A stretch of DNA of 28,278 bases from CAG-390 sp045541375 (GTDB taxonomy: Bacteria; Bacillota; Clostridia; Oscillospirales; CAG-272). A program made the position numbers and the translations under genes. Location: contig JAZQJB010000056.1 in assembly GCA_045541375.1 (NCBI GenBank), forward strand, positions 1 through 28,278, read 5' to 3'. Positions 14,763 to 23,019 of the stretch are shown here, piece after piece. The notes beneath the pieces are model-generated. The model was not told the origin of the DNA. It worked only from the letters and a program-made list of their open reading frames with translations, and ran no database searches. Each line of letters starts with the position of its first letter. Within the stretch, counting starts at the first letter, position 1.

Positions 14763-16286
14763 ATGAAAATCGCGTACAGATTACTCGCGCTGGCACTTGT
14801 TGCCTTTACCCTCCTCGGTTCCTTTGCGGCTTGCACCGATACCAAGGATCCCGTTACAGATGAAACCACCGCATCGAACGCTTCGACCGAGGCTCCCGCA
14901 GCCACCACCGAAGCAGAAGCAACCACCGAAAGCCCCTACGACGAAAACGGCTATCTCAAGAGTTCTCTCCCCGATGAGCTTGATTTCGGCGGCGCAGAGG
15001 TCACCGTTCTTTGGTGGAACGACGTTGAGCAGCCCGAGTTCTTCGTTGAAAACACCAACGGCGAGCTTATCAATGACGCTATCTGGCAGCGTAACGCAAA
15101 CGTAGAAGCAAAGATGGGCGTTAAGCTCAACTGGATCGACATCAAGGGTCAGTACAATAGTGACGGTGAAAACTACGCAAACTACGTTGGCAATGCATAT
15201 GCATCAGGCAGTGATCAATTCGACCTTATGTCCGCACACTCCAGAACCATGGCTCTCACCGCTATGTATGGATACTGTGCAGAGCTGACAAAGCTCGATC
15301 ACCTTGATTTCGAAAAGCCCTGGTGGCCTGCGGTTATGCTTGACACCGCTACCATCAACAATAAGCTTTACTTTGTAACCGGTGACGTATCTACCAACTC
15401 CATCCATCAGATGTACGTTATGTTCTACAACAAAGACATGCTCAAGAATTACGCCGAACTTATCGAGCCCTCTCAGCATGTTGACGACGGTAATTGGACT
15501 ATGGAGACCATGATGGCTATGACTAGCGGCATCTACAATGACCTTAACAATAACCAGAAGGCAGACAAAGATGACACCTTCGGATTCACTTCCCTTAACT
15601 GGCACTTTGACGCTATATACTACGGTTGTGGCATGACAATGCTTGAAAAGGATACCGACCCCGCAAAGCTCCTCAAGGTTGCTGATGACTGGACCTCTGA
15701 AAAGGCTATCACTCTCAGCGATACTGTTGGCGGATGGATCAAGAAGGGTGATGCTTACCTGGACTCCAGCAATTATGCTAACATTTTCGTAAACGGCAGA
15801 GCTCTCCTTGTTATGGCACGTCACCATGACATCGCCTCTATTATTTCCAAGGCTGGCTTCAAGTACGGCATCGTTCCCATGCCTAAGTACGACAAGGATC
15901 AGGAAAAGCACATCACTTGTGTTGGTAACCCCGTTTCTCTCTACTCCATTTACACACTCTCAAAGGATGCAAATCGCGCAGCGGCTGTTCTTGAGTGTTG
16001 GGCAAGCGAAGCTTACCGCACCACAACTCCCGCTGTATTTGAGAACACCTTCAAGCTCAGACTCTCCGAGAGCTCGACCGAATCCCGTATGTATGACCTC
16101 ATCCGTTCGGGCGTTACCTTCGACCTGTGCCGCTTCTTCAACAGACAGCTCAGCAGCATGGGTAGCGAATGGTACAAGTGTGCAACCACCGCAGGCAACT
16201 GGGCATCCACAAGCGAAAGACTCCTGAAGGCCATTCCCGCAAAGCTTCAGGACATCGCAGACAGCTTCAATAAGATCGGTAACTGA
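14763..16286 (+). CDS. Extracellular solute-binding lipoprotein 1 (sugar ABC type)
   Basis: 507 residues from ATG 14763, preceded by GGAGG at 14750-14754. It has a signal peptide ending at Cys24 (GSFAAC, a slightly atypical lipobox with Phe at -3), a Thr/Ala/Glu-rich tether (~30-60), then a family 1-type periplasmic-binding fold beginning at ELDFGGAEVTVLWW. Later segments include a PWWPAVMLDTATI loop, NSIHQMYVMFYNKDM, and an Asp/Asn-rich possible calcium loop (DLNNNQKADKDD). It should capture a sugar or oligosaccharide at the membrane surface. No permease or ATPase gene is adjacent, so the partner transporter is elsewhere. It has its own promoter and is flanked by identical terminators. It is a tandem paralogue of the next gene. 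Confidence 0.88.
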   Translation: MKIAYRLLALALVAFTLLGSFAACTDTKDPVTDETTASNASTEAPAATTEAEATTESPYDENGYLKSSLPDELDFGGAEVTVLWWNDVEQPEFFVENTNGELINDAIWQRNANVEAKMGVKLNWIDIKGQYNSDGENYANYVGNAYASGSDQFDLMSAHSRTMALTAMYGYCAELTKLDHLDFEKPWWPAVMLDTATINNKLYFVTGDVSTNSIHQMYVMFYNKDMLKNYAELIEPSQHVDDGNWTMETMMAMTSGIYNDLNNNQKADKDDTFGFTSLNWHFDAIYYGCGMTMLEKDTDPAKLLKVADDWTSEKAITLSDTVGGWIKKGDAYLDSSNYANIFVNGRALLVMARHHDIASIISKAGFKYGIVPMPKYDKDQEKHITCVGNPVSLYSIYTLSKDANRAAAVLECWASEAYRTTTPAVFENTFKLRLSESSTESRMYDLIRSGVTFDLCRFFNRQLSSMGSEWYKCATTAGNWASTSERLLKAIPAKLQDIADSFNKIGN

Positions 16287-16302
16287 TAACCTATTTATAC
16301 AT

Positions 16303-16338
16303 ATCCCCCGAAAGTTTAACCGCTTTCGGGGGATTTTT
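16303..16338 (+). terminator. Intrinsic terminator after binding protein 1
   Basis: GC-rich stem-loop with a T-run, identical over 36 bases to 14593-14628. The repeated unit supports a tandem duplication that included the terminator. Confidence 0.88.
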
Positions 16339-16360
16339 TATAAATTGCACAAAAATCATA

Positions 16361-16389
16361 TTGACAAAATATTAAAATTGTGATATTAT
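16361..16389 (+). promoter_or_regulatory. Promoter of solute-binding protein 2
   Basis: TTGACA (16361-16366), 17-base spacer ending in ATTGTGA, and TATTAT (16384-16389). Layout and spacing match the promoter of binding protein 1. Confidence 0.8.
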
Positions 16390-16422
16390 TATATTATCAA
16401 TAAATAATTGGAGGAAATACCA

Positions 16423-17940
16423 ATGAAAAAGACAGCAAGATACATATCTCTGTTGCTAGCATCACTCATGATTCTCACACTCCTTGTCGGATGTGCTGAA
16501 ACCAACGATCCCGGTGCAGAGACCACTCTCGCTCCCGCTGAAACCGCAGCTCCCGGCGATTCTCAGGTAGCAGAAACCACCGAAAGCATCTATGATGAAA
16601 ACGGCTACGAGAAGAGCTCTCTTCCCGAAGAACTCGACTTCGGAGGCGAGACCATCACCGTTCTTTGGTGGACTGACGTTGAGAACCCCGAGTTCTTCGT
16701 TGAAGAAGCGACCGGTGATATGATCTCCGACGCTATATTCCAGCGTAACGCGAACGTTGAATCCCAGATGGGAGTAACTTTCGAATGGGTAGGCATCAAG
16801 GGTCAGTATAACGGCGGCGTAGGTCAGGATTACGCCAACCACGTGGGTAACCTCTACGCTTCCGGCGACTCTACCTACGACCTTATGTCGGCACACTCCC
16901 GTACCATCGCGCTCACCGCTATGTACGGCTACTGCGCAGACCTTATGCAGGCTGAATACCTTGATTTTAAGAAGCCCTGGTGGCCGGCTGTTATGCTTGA
17001 TACCGCTACTATCGGCGACGCTCTCTACTTTGTAACAGGTGACGTTGCAACAAACTCCATCCACCAGATGTATGCAATCTTCTACAACAAGGATATCCTT
17101 GCGGCTTATCCCGATCTTATTGAGCCCTCCACCTACGTTAAGGAAGGCAACTGGACAATGGAAACCATCCAGATCCTCACCAAGGGACTTTATCAGGATA
17201 TTGACGCCAGCAACTCCCAGAACGAAAACGACTTCTACGGCTTCACCTCTCTTAACTGGCACTTTGACGCAGTTTACTACGGTGCAGGTCTCAAGCAAGC
17301 TGAAAAAGACCCTGATACTCTTATGAAGATCTCCCCCGACTACACCTCCGAGAAGGCAGCAAACCTTGTTGATATAGTCGGCAGCTGGGTCAAGCAGGGT
17401 GATGTTTACATCAACTCCTCCAACTACCGCACACCCTTCCTCAACGGAAATGCACTTATGAGCATGTCTCGTCACCATGACATTGCAAACCGTCTTTCTG
17501 AAGTAAGCTTTAGATACGGTATCGTTCCGATCCCCAAGTTCGACAAGGATCAGGAAAGACACTACACAGTTGTAGGTAACCCTTGCTCCTTCTACTCTGT
17601 CTACGCACTTTCGAAGGATGTAAACCGCGCTGCAGCAGTACTTGAGTGCTGGGCAAGCGAGGCTTACCGTCTCACCACTCCCGCAATCTTCGAAATGACC
17701 ATGAAGCTCAGATACTCCGAGACCTCGGTTGAGTCCGAAATGTACGACATCATCCGCGAAGGTATCGTATTCGACTTCGGTCGTCTGTTCAACTCCTCTC
17801 TCAACGCAATGAGCGACCAGTGGGATAACGCCGCTATCGCAGGCACTCCTTGGGCTTCCATCAGCAAGCGTCTGGAGAAGCAGCTCACCAAGCTGTTCAA
17901 GGACATCACCGACAGCTTCGCAGCTATAAAGAACAAATAA
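16423..17940 (+). CDS. Extracellular solute-binding lipoprotein 2 (paralogue of protein 1)
   Basis: 505 residues from ATG 16423; GGAGG lies at 16410-16414. Signal peptide with a good lipobox (LVGC, Cys24), Thr/Ala/Glu/Pro tether, then a binding fold that aligns with protein 1 almost from end to end. Shared blocks include ELDFGG, VLWW, NSIHQMY, FTSLNWHFDA, RHHDIA and AVLECWASEAYR. The Asp/Asn-rich loop differs (DIDASNSQNENDFYG), as does the stretch around 330-350, so ligand preference may have drifted. No transporter genes are adjacent. The GH78 rhamnosidase begins 67 bases downstream beyond a terminator with no promoter of its own, hinting that this protein binds a rhamnose-containing glycan; that is inference. 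Confidence 0.88.
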   Translation: MKKTARYISLLLASLMILTLLVGCAETNDPGAETTLAPAETAAPGDSQVAETTESIYDENGYEKSSLPEELDFGGETITVLWWTDVENPEFFVEEATGDMISDAIFQRNANVESQMGVTFEWVGIKGQYNGGVGQDYANHVGNLYASGDSTYDLMSAHSRTIALTAMYGYCADLMQAEYLDFKKPWWPAVMLDTATIGDALYFVTGDVATNSIHQMYAIFYNKDILAAYPDLIEPSTYVKEGNWTMETIQILTKGLYQDIDASNSQNENDFYGFTSLNWHFDAVYYGAGLKQAEKDPDTLMKISPDYTSEKAANLVDIVGSWVKQGDVYINSSNYRTPFLNGNALMSMSRHHDIANRLSEVSFRYGIVPIPKFDKDQERHYTVVGNPCSFYSVYALSKDVNRAAAVLECWASEAYRLTTPAIFEMTMKLRYSETSVESEMYDIIREGIVFDFGRLFNSSLNAMSDQWDNAAIAGTPWASISKRLEKQLTKLFKDITDSFAAIKNK

Positions 17941-17956
17941 TATCTACTTCTACATT

Positions 17957-17994
17957 GCCCGAAAGCCTTAATTCCGAGGCTTTCGGGCTTTTTT
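17957..17994 (+). terminator. Intrinsic terminator between binding protein 2 and GH78
   Basis: An 11-bp stem (17957-17967 with 17978-17988), 10-base loop and T-run 17989-17994. Only 13 bases separate it from the GH78 start, so GH78 is probably transcribed by read-through, giving much binding protein and little enzyme. Confidence 0.85.
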
Positions 17995-18007
17995 ACAGGA
18001 GAATGTT

Positions 18008-20206
18008 ATGACCAACAAAAATTGGATTGCAAAAAGAAATATGCCCCGCTTGCCCTTCGGTGAAAACGGCGAGGGATGGGGTGAAATTGTTGAAGAGAAC
18101 CTGAAAACTATCAGCCCCGAAAAATCAAGTGTGATCTTCCGCAAGGAGTACACTTTTTCCGAAACACCCGCCGAGGCGAAGATCAAAATTTGCGGACTCG
18201 GTTTCTACCATTTATATATAGACGGCAAAAAAGTGGGCAATTATGCGCTCTCACCTCTCGAAACCGCATACCGCAAGCTTGCGCTTTATGACGAGTTTGA
18301 CGTCACCTCTCTGCTCTCCGCGGGCACTCACACCGTTGCCATCGAGCTTGGTAACGCCCGTTTTTCAACTCCGAAAAAATACTGGGGCTGGCGCGCGGCT
18401 TATTACGGCGATCCCTGCCTTACATTTGAGATGTCCGTTGCTTATGCAGACGGAAGGCACGAGGAATACGTTTGCGACGAGAGTTGGAAATGCTCGCACG
18501 GCGCGATCACGCACAATTGCTACTACGACGGTGAGTGCTGTGACGCCCGCCTTGAACAGACGGGATGGAAGGAAAACGGATTCGACGACAGCGCGTGGCA
18601 AAACGCACTTCGCATAGAAAGCCCGACGCGCCGCCTTGAAAAGAACGAGTATTTCCACATAACCAAAAGAGTCGAGCTTGATCCCATCGCAGTCAAAAAG
18701 CGCGTAAACGGGAAGACCATTCATGTTTTCGGCGAAAATATTTCGGGATGGGTTCGCATCAAAGTGCAAGGCGAGCGCGGCGAAAAGATTCGCATCCGCT
18801 ATGCCGAGTCGATGCGCGACGGCTATCTCGATCCCGTTTCAAACGCCGATGCCGAAAATGTTGACGAATACATCCTCTCGGGCGAAGGAGTTGAGGTCTA
18901 CGAGCCTTCCTTCAGCTTCTGCGGCTTCTCGGTGGTTGAGATTATGATCGAAAACTGCATGGCGGAGCTGCTTGAGGTCAAGGCTTTCCACGTTTATGCA
19001 GACATTGACGGGGCGGGATATTTTGAGTGCGACAATGAGGATATCAACCGCCTGCACGATGTCATTATCCGCACACAAAAATCCGCTCTGCAAAGCTTCC
19101 CGATGGACTCTCCGCAACGCTCCGAGCGTCTGGGTTGGATGGGCGATGCGCACATCACCGATCTTGTGTGCCTTTATAACTTCGATATGAGCGCATATTA
19201 CCGCAAATTCCTTGAAGACATTGCCCTCTGCGCGCATTCCGAAACCGGCGCAATGCCCCATATCGCCCCGTGGCACGATCAGTTCCACTCGATCGACTGG
19301 TCCTCGGGCTTCTCGATCATCCTTTGGGATCACTACCTCTTTTATCGCGACCGCGAGGTTCTCGAGAAATACGCGCCCGTGCTGATGCGCTATATCGAAT
19401 TTCTAAAAACGCAGGGACCGATACTTCCGAAGACCCGTTACGGCGACTGGATGTCGCGCGACGAGGGTTGGACGCGCGGCGATCCCGAATCCTGCTCGAC
19501 TCTCTACTATCTCTACAACCTAATTATCGCTAAAAACGTGCTTGAAGAACTCGGGCGCGATTCTTCCGAGCTCGCAAAACTTGTCGAAGAGCAAAAAAAG
19601 ATCATTCTTGACACCTTCTACGATGCCGATAACGTTATTTTCGACGGAAACTCGCAGTTCAGCCTATCCTTTGCGCTGAAGCTCGGTATCATTCCCGAAA
19701 ATGACGTCGAATCTGCGGTAGAAAAGCTTTGCGCCAATATTGAGGCACACGGCTATCACCTGACAACGGGCATTCTCGGCACGAAGTACGTGATGGAAGT
19801 CTTGCGCGACACCGGCAGATGCGATATCGCTATGAAGCTTCTCTTGCAGGACACCTATCCCTCGTGGCTCGATATGACACGCGGCAAGACCACTCTGCCA
19901 GAGCAATGGGACGGTGGAAAGTCGCAGAACCATTGTATGTTCGGCAGCGTTGACGGTATTCTTTACAGTATGCTCGCGGGAATCCACGTCGATAAAGAGA
20001 TCGAGATCGTGCCGTATTTTGCAGCGGAAGTCGATCACGTTTGCGCTTCAACTACGCTCGCGGGCGGAAAAATTACCGTTGAATGGACGCGCAAAGACAG
20101 CAATATCGAGCTCCGCATCAAAATTGAAGGCGGACTTGAAGCGAAGTACGCTGCCGAAGTTTTAGGCGCAGGTGAGCACATTTTTAAGATAAGTTTAAAA
20201 AAATAA
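18008..20206 (+). CDS. GH78 alpha-L-rhamnosidase, cytosolic
   Basis: 732 residues with no signal peptide. Beta-sandwich domains (about 38-340, starting SSVIFRKEYTF and including FYHLYIDGKKVGNYALSP) precede an (alpha/alpha)6 barrel. Catalytic region: DSPQRSERLGWMGD at 367-380 (Asp367 and Glu373 align with the general-acid segment) and Glu632 in LPEQWDGG, the likely base. It should release terminal alpha-L-rhamnose from imported oligosaccharides or plant glycosides. AGGAG lies upstream of ATG 18008. Oddity: residues ~12-26 (PRLPFGENGEGWGE) come from an imperfect palindrome at 18044-18081 and look like an in-frame repeat insertion, since GH78 proteins usually run straight from the start into the W...FRK strand. 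A start inside this region is also possible. Confidence 0.85.
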   Translation: MTNKNWIAKRNMPRLPFGENGEGWGEIVEENLKTISPEKSSVIFRKEYTFSETPAEAKIKICGLGFYHLYIDGKKVGNYALSPLETAYRKLALYDEFDVTSLLSAGTHTVAIELGNARFSTPKKYWGWRAAYYGDPCLTFEMSVAYADGRHEEYVCDESWKCSHGAITHNCYYDGECCDARLEQTGWKENGFDDSAWQNALRIESPTRRLEKNEYFHITKRVELDPIAVKKRVNGKTIHVFGENISGWVRIKVQGERGEKIRIRYAESMRDGYLDPVSNADAENVDEYILSGEGVEVYEPSFSFCGFSVVEIMIENCMAELLEVKAFHVYADIDGAGYFECDNEDINRLHDVIIRTQKSALQSFPMDSPQRSERLGWMGDAHITDLVCLYNFDMSAYYRKFLEDIALCAHSETGAMPHIAPWHDQFHSIDWSSGFSIILWDHYLFYRDREVLEKYAPVLMRYIEFLKTQGPILPKTRYGDWMSRDEGWTRGDPESCSTLYYLYNLIIAKNVLEELGRDSSELAKLVEEQKKIILDTFYDADNVIFDGNSQFSLSFALKLGIIPENDVESAVEKLCANIEAHGYHLTTGILGTKYVMEVLRDTGRCDIAMKLLLQDTYPSWLDMTRGKTTLPEQWDGGKSQNHCMFGSVDGILYSMLAGIHVDKEIEIVPYFAAEVDHVCASTTLAGGKITVEWTRKDSNIELRIKIEGGLEAKYAAEVLGAGEHIFKISLKK
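18044..18081. repeat. Possible REP-like palindrome inside the GH78 coding start
   Basis: An imperfect dyad pairs CCCC (18044-18047) with GGGG (18078-18081) and CCCT (18053-18056) with AGGG (18072-18075). In the sense frame it encodes PFGENGEGWGE; the opposite strand reads SPHPSPFSPKG. Such peptide pairs recall the translation products of dispersed palindromic repeats found in many bacterial genomes. Only one copy is in this window. Confidence 0.4.
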
Positions 20207-20227
20207 AAAATCATCCTGCGTAAGGTA

Positions 20228-20258
20228 TTGCTCATAACGCTGCGTAATATGCTAAACT
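20228..20258 (+). promoter_or_regulatory. MerR-type promoter with long spacer and embedded dyad
   Basis: TTGCTC (20228-20233), a 19-base spacer and TAAACT (20253-20258). The spacer is longer than the usual 17, as at promoters twisted open by MerR proteins. A dyad centred on 20241 (20230-20252, core ATAACGC-T-GCGTAAT with one mismatch) fills the spacer. The MerR gene starts 23 bases downstream, so autoregulation of the whole operon is likely. Confidence 0.65.
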
Positions 20259-20281
20259 GTAGGCGTAAGGAGGTGAATGCT

Positions 20282-21019
20282 ATGTCAAAATACACAACGG
20301 GAGAGATCGCGAAGCTTTGCGGCGTTTCCGTGCGGACGGTTCAATATTACGATTCGCGCGGGATCCTGATCCCGAGTGAGCTTTCCGAGGGCGGCAGACG
20401 TCTTTATTCCGAGGACGATCTTGCGAAGATGAAAACGGTCTGTTTTCTCCGCGAGATGGGTCTGCCGATCAACACGATCGGCGAGCTCTTCGCTGAGGAC
20501 GACCCCGAAAGCGTCATTTCGATAATTCTCGATCAGCACGAGGCTGAGCTCAAAGCAGAATCCGAAGCTTTGCAAAGACAGCTCGATATGGTCGAAGATC
20601 TGCGCCGCGGGCTCAAAAAGACTTCAAATTTCTCCCTTGAATCTTTAGGTGATATAGCAATTCAAATGGAAAACAAAAAGAAGCTTTACCGTATGCGCTG
20701 GACTATGCTTATCATAGGCATCATTTCCGAGATCGTCGAGGTCGGCACGCTTATGCTCGGTATACTTGAGGGAATCTGGTGGCCCTTCATCGCCATCGGT
20801 CTGCCCATCGTAATTGCTATTGGAGTCTGGATCAGTATATTCTACTACAAGCGCGTGGAATACATCTGCCCCAAGTGCAATCACATCTTCAAGCCGAGCT
20901 TCAAGGAAATGTTCTGGGCAAATCACACCCCCACGACCCGCAAGCTCCGCTGCCCCGAATGCGGACACAAGGGCTTTTGCGTTGAATCTTACTGTAAGGA
21001 GAACAAGAAAAATGGATGA
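20282..21019 (+). CDS. MerR-family regulator with two membrane helices and a zinc ribbon
   Basis: 245 residues from ATG 20282, after AAGGAGG. Residues 1-70 are a MerR winged helix (TTGEIAKLCGVSVRTVQYYDSRGILIP), followed by a coiled-coil dimer helix (~75-112). Unlike soluble MerR proteins, it continues into two predicted membrane helices (~140-163 and ~167-188) and a C-terminal zinc-ribbon-like domain with Cys196/Cys199 and Cys224/Cys227 (CPKC...CPEC). It would be a membrane-tethered regulator. Its stop overlaps the next gene by 8 bases, so it is translationally coupled to the YxlE/F/G-like exporter that it probably controls. Signal unknown. Confidence 0.82.
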   Translation: MSKYTTGEIAKLCGVSVRTVQYYDSRGILIPSELSEGGRRLYSEDDLAKMKTVCFLREMGLPINTIGELFAEDDPESVISIILDQHEAELKAESEALQRQLDMVEDLRRGLKKTSNFSLESLGDIAIQMENKKKLYRMRWTMLIIGIISEIVEVGTLMLGILEGIWWPFIAIGLPIVIAIGVWISIFYYKRVEYICPKCNHIFKPSFKEMFWANHTPTTRKLRCPECGHKGFCVESYCKENKKNG

Positions 21020-21215
21020 AATTATGGAATTTCTGCCCTTTCTGATACCTCTCGTGATCGCCGAATTCGCGCTTCTGGGCTATACTCTTTGGCACATTCT
21101 GACCCACGAGCATTATAAAATGGGAAATCGTGCACTCTGGCTCATTATTACGATTGTGTTTATGAATTTTCTCGGTCCCATTCTCTATTTTATCCTCGGA
21201 CGGGAGGACTCGTAA
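21012..21215 (+). CDS. PLDc_N-type small membrane protein (YxlE-like)
   Basis: 67 residues with two membrane helices (~8-30 and ~42-62) separated by a short loop (THEHYKMGNRAL) and ending FLGPILYFILGRED, the signature of the phospholipase D nuclease N-terminal (PLDc_N) family without any PLD domain. In Bacillus subtilis the relative YxlE sits beside the ABC genes yxlF and yxlG in the sigY operon and acts as a negative regulator; the same order is seen here. ATG 21012 overlaps the MerR stop by 8 bases, and the next start directly follows its stop. Confidence 0.82.
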   Translation: MDEIMEFLPFLIPLVIAEFALLGYTLWHILTHEHYKMGNRALWLIITIVFMNFLGPILYFILGREDS

Positions 21216-22115
21216 ATGGATATGCTGAAGATCACGGGACTCTATAAACACTTTGGCGACAAAGAAGTTCTCAAGGGACTTGATCTGACAGTACCCGAAG
21301 GCAGTATTTTCGGATTCATCGGCAAAAACGGCGCGGGCAAAACCACAACGATGAAAACGGTACTCGGTCTGCTTAAAGCAGATTCTGGAGAGATCGAAGT
21401 TGCGGGCGAGCGCGTTGTTTACGGTCAGACTGCGACAAACCGATATATCGGTTACCTTCCCGACGTCCCGGAATTTTATTCCTTCATGAATGCGTCCGAA
21501 TATCTCGCATTTTGCGGCGAGATCACGGGTATGGATAGAGCTGAGATCGCCGCGAGAAGCTCCGAGTTGCTTGAGCTCGTAGGTCTACAAAATGAAAAGC
21601 ACCGCATCAGAGGCTTTTCACGCGGAATGAAACAGCGGCTTGGAATTGCGCAAGCATTATTGAACCGCCCGAGGCTCCTTATTTGTGACGAGCCGACGTC
21701 CGCGCTCGATCCCGTGGGAAGAAAAGAAATCCTCGATATTCTTCTCGCTGTGCGCAAGCAGACTACGGTCCTCTTTTCGACACACATCCTGTCGGACGTG
21801 GAGCGTATTTGTACCGATGTTGCTCTCCTTGGGGAGGGCAACATAAGCATTGAGGGCAAGTTATCAGATATCAAAACCGGATACAGACGCGATGAATATA
21901 CGATCCTGACAGAAAGCCGTTCGGATTCCGAAATACTTTGTGACACATTCAGCGGGATCACATGCGACGACCAAGGCATCCTGCACTTCAGCGAATCAAG
22001 CCACGCACACGTTGAGATCCTGCGTTTCATTTGCGATCGAAATATTTCCATTTTGAAAATAGAGCGTACTGAACCTACCCTCGAATCGCTCTTTATGGAG
22101 GTGATTGACAAATGA
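21216..22115 (+). CDS. ABC transporter ATP-binding protein (YxlF-like)
   Basis: 299 residues. Walker A GKNGAGKTTT (near 36-45), ABC signature SRGMKQRLG, Walker B LLICDEPTSALDP and the H-loop THILSD are all present, so it should be an active ATPase. The extra C-terminal ~80 residues are typical of ABC-2 type export ATPases. A GGGAGG site inside the upstream gene precedes ATG 21216. It overlaps the permease gene by 4 bases (ATGA). It probably exports a lipid, antibiotic or peptide, or remodels the envelope; the substrate is not evident. Confidence 0.93.
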   Translation: MDMLKITGLYKHFGDKEVLKGLDLTVPEGSIFGFIGKNGAGKTTTMKTVLGLLKADSGEIEVAGERVVYGQTATNRYIGYLPDVPEFYSFMNASEYLAFCGEITGMDRAEIAARSSELLELVGLQNEKHRIRGFSRGMKQRLGIAQALLNRPRLLICDEPTSALDPVGRKEILDILLAVRKQTTVLFSTHILSDVERICTDVALLGEGNISIEGKLSDIKTGYRRDEYTILTESRSDSEILCDTFSGITCDDQGILHFSESSHAHVEILRFICDRNISILKIERTEPTLESLFMEVIDK

Positions 22116-22882
22116 GCAATCTTGCCGCTTTTATAAGAAAAGAAGTGACCGAGCATATCCGCTCCGGAAAGATCACCATACTCGTCGTCATTTTCATTAT
22201 TCTCGGCATAATGAATCCCGCCATAGCAAAACTTACGCCGTGGCTTCTTGAAACAATGGCGGACACGCTTGCCGAGAGTGGCATGACTGTCACAGAGGTA
22301 ACCGTATCCGCGCTCGATTCATGGGTGCAGTTCTTCAAAAATCTTCCTATGGGATTGATTGCATTTATTCTCTTTGAAAGCAACAGCTTTTCAAAAGAAT
22401 ATCAATCCGGTACTTTAGTGCTTTCGCTGACAAAGGGACTGAAAAGGCACACCGTAGTCACAGCCAAAGCGATCGTAATATCAACCCTCTGGTCCGCCCT
22501 CTATTGGCTCTCGTTTGGCATCACTTACGCATACAACGCCTATTTCTGGGATAACGGCATAGCTCAAAGTCTGCTCTTCTCTGTCGTCTGCGGTTGGCTG
22601 ATAGGAGTTTTCGCCGTCGCACTTGCGGTATTCTTCTCAACAGTCGCAAAGTCAAACACAGGAGTCCTCATGGGAATCGGCACGATATTTGTATTGTCTT
22701 ACATCCTCTCTGTCATCCCCAAGCTCAATGAATACCTGCCAACGCGACTTCTTGACGGCAATTCGCTGATCTACGGTAAATCATCCCCGAAAGATTATGC
22801 GGCAGCGCTTATACTCACTCTTGCTGTCATCGTCGTATCATTCATCGCAAGCATACCGATATTCAATAAGAAACAGCTTTAA
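22112..22882 (+). CDS. ABC-2 type permease (YxlG-like)
   Basis: 256 residues with about six hydrophobic segments. It begins with a short cytosolic IRKEVTEHIRSGK helix typical of ABC-2 permeases and contains the FSKEYQSGTLVLSLTKGLKR coupling region. Its start overlaps the ATPase stop (ATGA), so the two form one transporter. It is the last gene of the MerR operon and a terminator follows at once. Confidence 0.9.
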   Translation: MSNLAAFIRKEVTEHIRSGKITILVVIFIILGIMNPAIAKLTPWLLETMADTLAESGMTVTEVTVSALDSWVQFFKNLPMGLIAFILFESNSFSKEYQSGTLVLSLTKGLKRHTVVTAKAIVISTLWSALYWLSFGITYAYNAYFWDNGIAQSLLFSVVCGWLIGVFAVALAVFFSTVAKSNTGVLMGIGTIFVLSYILSVIPKLNEYLPTRLLDGNSLIYGKSSPKDYAAALILTLAVIVVSFIASIPIFNKKQL

Positions 22883-22887
22883 TTTTC

Positions 22888-22914
22888 AGCACCGCAAAAA
22901 AGCGGTGCTTTTTT
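22888..22914 (+). terminator. Terminator of the MerR-exporter operon
   Basis: An 8-bp stem (22888-22895 with 22902-22909), 6-base A loop and T-run to 22914. Confidence 0.9.
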
Positions 22915-22935
22915 GATATTTTTTTCAAAAACCCC

Positions 22936-22964
22936 TTGACAAATATATCGAAGTGCGATATAAT
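22936..22964 (+). promoter_or_regulatory. Promoter of the PadR-DUF2812 operon
   Basis: TTGACA (22936-22941), 17-base spacer and TATAAT (22959-22964). The spacer and -10 are covered by operator site 1. Confidence 0.85.
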
Positions 22965-22993
22965 ATAGGTACGATACATCGAAGTGCGATATA
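22944..22993. promoter_or_regulatory. Twin dyad operators of PadR regulator 1
   Basis: Site 1 (22944-22962) is TATATCG-N5-CGATATA; site 2 (22975-22993) is TACATCG-N5-CGATATA, with the same AAGTG centre. Their centres are 31 bases apart, about three helical turns, so two dimers would bind the same DNA face. A third degenerate half (TATATCG at 22990-22996, then CAGTG) follows. Site 1 overlaps the -10 box, consistent with autorepression. Confidence 0.75.
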
Positions 22994-23019
22994 TCGCAGT
23001 GAGACACAAGGAGGAAGAA

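Noticed and set aside
16462..17562. A 366-codon minus-strand frame opposite binding protein 2
   Set aside because: A similar but shorter shadow occurs opposite binding protein 1, as expected when paralogues share codon patterns; there is no ribosome site or family match.
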